DNA of 64,000 bases from Salinimicrobium catena (GTDB taxonomy: Bacteria; Bacteroidota; Bacteroidia; Flavobacteriales; Flavobacteriaceae). The position numbers and the translations under genes were made by a program. This document shows, piece after piece, positions 62,398-64,000 of this stretch; the stretch's first letter is position 1, and each line of letters starts with the position of its first letter. The stretch lies in contig NZ_FNGG01000001.1 in the NCBI RefSeq assembly GCF_900102915.1, positions 186,001 through 250,000 on the forward strand. Reading direction: 5' to 3'. The notes beneath the pieces were generated by a model. That model did no database searches, was not told the origin of the DNA, and was given only the letters and a program-made list of their open reading frames with translations.

Positions 62398-63711
62398 TTA
62401 ATTCGCGACCAGTTTATACACTTTTCCGGTGGTTCCGGTTGGCCCTTCTTCGTCGGTGGTGAGGACGAACATTTCTCCTTTGTTGTTCTGCCCGAAGCTT
62501 AGCAGGTAATGGCCCAAACCTTCAGCATCATGACGGTGTACCTTAAGATCTCGGAAATCCCATTTTCCGGAGGCTTCAGGATCGGCGATAAACAGAGCTC
62601 CTTTTGGCTGTCCATGATGTTGCGTCCAGGTTCCGAAAATGTACTTTCCATCCATTCCTTTTAATTCACTTCCGCGGTACACATAACCACCTATCACTAC
62701 CAGGCCTTTGCCGCCGTGGTCAGTACCACCTTGCTTGAACTCGATAACAGGATCTAATAAAGGATTTCCCATCTTATCTTTTTGAGGGCATTCTTCCTTT
62801 TCCTTGTCATTATTATAGGCGTTAAAACAATGCGTTCCTTCTTTTACGTTCCAGCCGTAGTTTCCTCCTTTTTTGATCACGCTAACTTCCTCCCAGAGTA
62901 CCTGTCCCGCATCTCCCGCGATAAGGTCATTGTTACCTTTCATATCAAATGAGAACCGGTAGGGGTTTCTAAGTCCGTAGGCATAGATCTCGTCCATTCC
63001 GTCTTTGTCCACAAATGGATTGTCTTCAGGAATACCATATGGCGAACCGCCATCCACATCTATACGGAGAATACTTCCCAGGAGATTCTGTTCCACATCT
63101 TGCCCGTTCCCACCGGCGTTCTTGTCATACCAGTCGGGCACGTGGCCCATGTCAATGTCGTTCGCGCCGCCGCCGTCACCAAGAGCTATATAGAGATAGT
63201 TATCAGGTCCAAACGCAATGGTACCGGCGTTGTGATTATCCTGTGGCTGATTCACTTTCAGCAGAATGTCTTCAGAATCAATATCGGCCTTGTTTGGATC
63301 ATCTTCAGAAACTTCAAATTCCGAAATATGACTGGTGTGGTCCCAGCCTTCAGGGGCATCATCATCTAAAGGCGCGCTGTAATAAACGAAGAACCTGCCG
63401 TTCTCTTTATAATCGGGGTGAAAAGCAAGTCCTAAGACCCCTCTTTCCTCATGAGCATCCTTAAGTTTTACGATCTTGTCTTTCAGGTTCAAAAATGGCT
63501 TCTCTAAAAGGCCTTTTTTTGAGTCATGTATTCTTATAGTCCCGGCCTGGTCTACAATGAACAGCCTGTTAGTATCATCGGGAGCTTCCACCAGCGCCAC
63601 CGGCGAGATCAGGTTTTCGGCTACAAGTTTCATTCCTACCGTTTCCTGGGAAAATCCTGTGAGCGTAAAGAGCCCAAAGGTGAGCATCATAAAGAACGTT
63701 TTCATCTTCAT
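62398..63711 (-). CDS. PQQ-dependent sugar dehydrogenase (GSDH family)
   Basis: 437 aa with a signal peptide (MKMKTFFMMLTFGLFTLTGFSQ). Beta-propeller signatures: GLAFHPDYKENGRFFVYYS, NHNAGTIAFGPDNYLYIALGDGG, QNLLGSILRIDVDGG and YAYGLRNPYRFSFD, plus EFKQGGTDHGGKGLVVIGGYVYRG. Members oxidise aldoses with the cofactor PQQ in the periplasm. PQQ biosynthesis genes are not seen here, so PQQ may be imported. A lone minus-strand gene. Confidence 0.9.
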   Translation of the reverse strand: MKMKTFFMMLTFGLFTLTGFSQETVGMKLVAENLISPVALVEAPDDTNRLFIVDQAGTIRIHDSKKGLLEKPFLNLKDKIVKLKDAHEERGVLGLAFHPDYKENGRFFVYYSAPLDDDAPEGWDHTSHISEFEVSEDDPNKADIDSEDILLKVNQPQDNHNAGTIAFGPDNYLYIALGDGGGANDIDMGHVPDWYDKNAGGNGQDVEQNLLGSILRIDVDGGSPYGIPEDNPFVDKDGMDEIYAYGLRNPYRFSFDMKGNNDLIAGDAGQVLWEEVSVIKKGGNYGWNVKEGTHCFNAYNNDKEKEECPQKDKMGNPLLDPVIEFKQGGTDHGGKGLVVIGGYVYRGSELKGMDGKYIFGTWTQHHGQPKGALFIADPEASGKWDFRDLKVHRHDAEGLGHYLLSFGQNNKGEMFVLTTDEEGPTGTTGKVYKLVAN

Positions 63712-63918
63712 ATCGGTTAATGTTTAAAATTGTCATTGTTGATCACTTATAAGTTAATGATTCCAAAACATTTACAAGTTAACCACCTGTTAAATAAGAC
63801 ATTACATCAAATACTCGTCACCCGAAAAACCTTAAGTTTAACAATACTTAAATACAAAAAGAGGCTGAAGCTGATTAACTTGAAAAGTAGCCTGAAATGG
63901 CGTTTCTGAACCCTTGTT

Positions 63919-64000
63919 ATGAAAATTTTCATCCTTACTTTCATCTTCTTATTCGCACTAAATTTCACTGCCTTTTCACAAAGGCCTCAGTCGGTAGAAG
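63919..64000 (+). CDS. Secreted or lipid-anchored protein, 5' part
   Basis: Only the first 27 codons are in the window: a strong signal peptide (MKIFILTFIFLFALNFTAFS) followed by QRPQSVE. The rest lies beyond the end. Identity cannot be judged. Confidence 0.55.
   Translation, partial: MKIFILTFIFLFALNFTAFSQRPQSVE

Overview
The window is a contiguous piece of a bacterial chromosome from the phylum Bacteroidota, almost certainly a (probably marine) Flavobacteriaceae member of the Gramella/Salinimicrobium-like group. The reasons are the gene products (DUF5916 outer-membrane protein, flavobacterial-type ExbB/ExbD cluster, two-gene odhA-odhB, SDR-type threonine dehydrogenase, SprT/PorT-like barrel), the recurring promoter element TAnnTTTG (several copies with an upstream TTG at 18-21 bp), and starts that lack Shine-Dalgarno sequences. 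GC looks moderate (mid-forties by eye, not computed). No phage, insertion sequence, integrase or CRISPR array was seen; this is mostly core genome with a few accessory blocks.

Layout. 1-4.6 kb: the 3' end of a polysaccharide deacetylase, small membrane and stress-type proteins, a lipoprotein, a thioredoxin fold that has lost both active-site cysteines, and a membrane metallophosphoesterase. 4.7-12.2 kb: a glycosylasparaginase with a Tat-like leader, polA (proofreading motif degenerate), a DUF5916 outer-membrane protein and a lipocalin-like lipoprotein with a palindrome at its promoter. 12.5-17.2 kb: the translation block rplM-rpsI-rpsB-tsf, an inverted lipoprotein gene, then pyrH-frr. 17.4-26.8 kb: an MMPL/RND exporter, asnS, rpoN, a membrane protein, an outer-membrane barrel, and an exbB/exbD/exbD proton-channel operon followed by tRNA-Ser(GGA). 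26.9-37 kb: ansA, an acyltransferase and tatD; a retropepsin-like protease; odhA-odhB of the TCA cycle; and a prenyl synthase.

36.4-43.1 kb is a complete tetR-tolC-MFP-RND multidrug efflux operon with a 10+10 bp inverted repeat over its promoter. 43.2-45.3 kb is proA-proB. 45.4-51.9 kb is a five-gene minus-strand heavy-metal efflux operon (RND pump, His-bearing adaptor, His-rich lipoprotein, TolC-like channel, His-rich membrane protein). 52.1-57.3 kb holds aspS, a ClC chloride protein, a cold-shock gene and a threonine dehydrogenase. 57.4-62.2 kb is an envelope cluster: two lipoproteins (one DUF3347), a DUF305 membrane protein, a TMEM220-like protein and a TonB-dependent receptor whose reading frame carries one in-frame TGA 74 codons before its natural end. 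The window ends with a PQQ-type sugar dehydrogenase and the first 27 codons of a secreted protein.

The most rewarding second looks are the interrupted TonB receptor, the inverted repeats at 36421-36448, 12221-12240 and 58112-58231, the structured RNA leaders around rpsB and tsf, the PolA exonuclease substitutions, and the metal-efflux operon. I did not find a clear new defence or mobile system.
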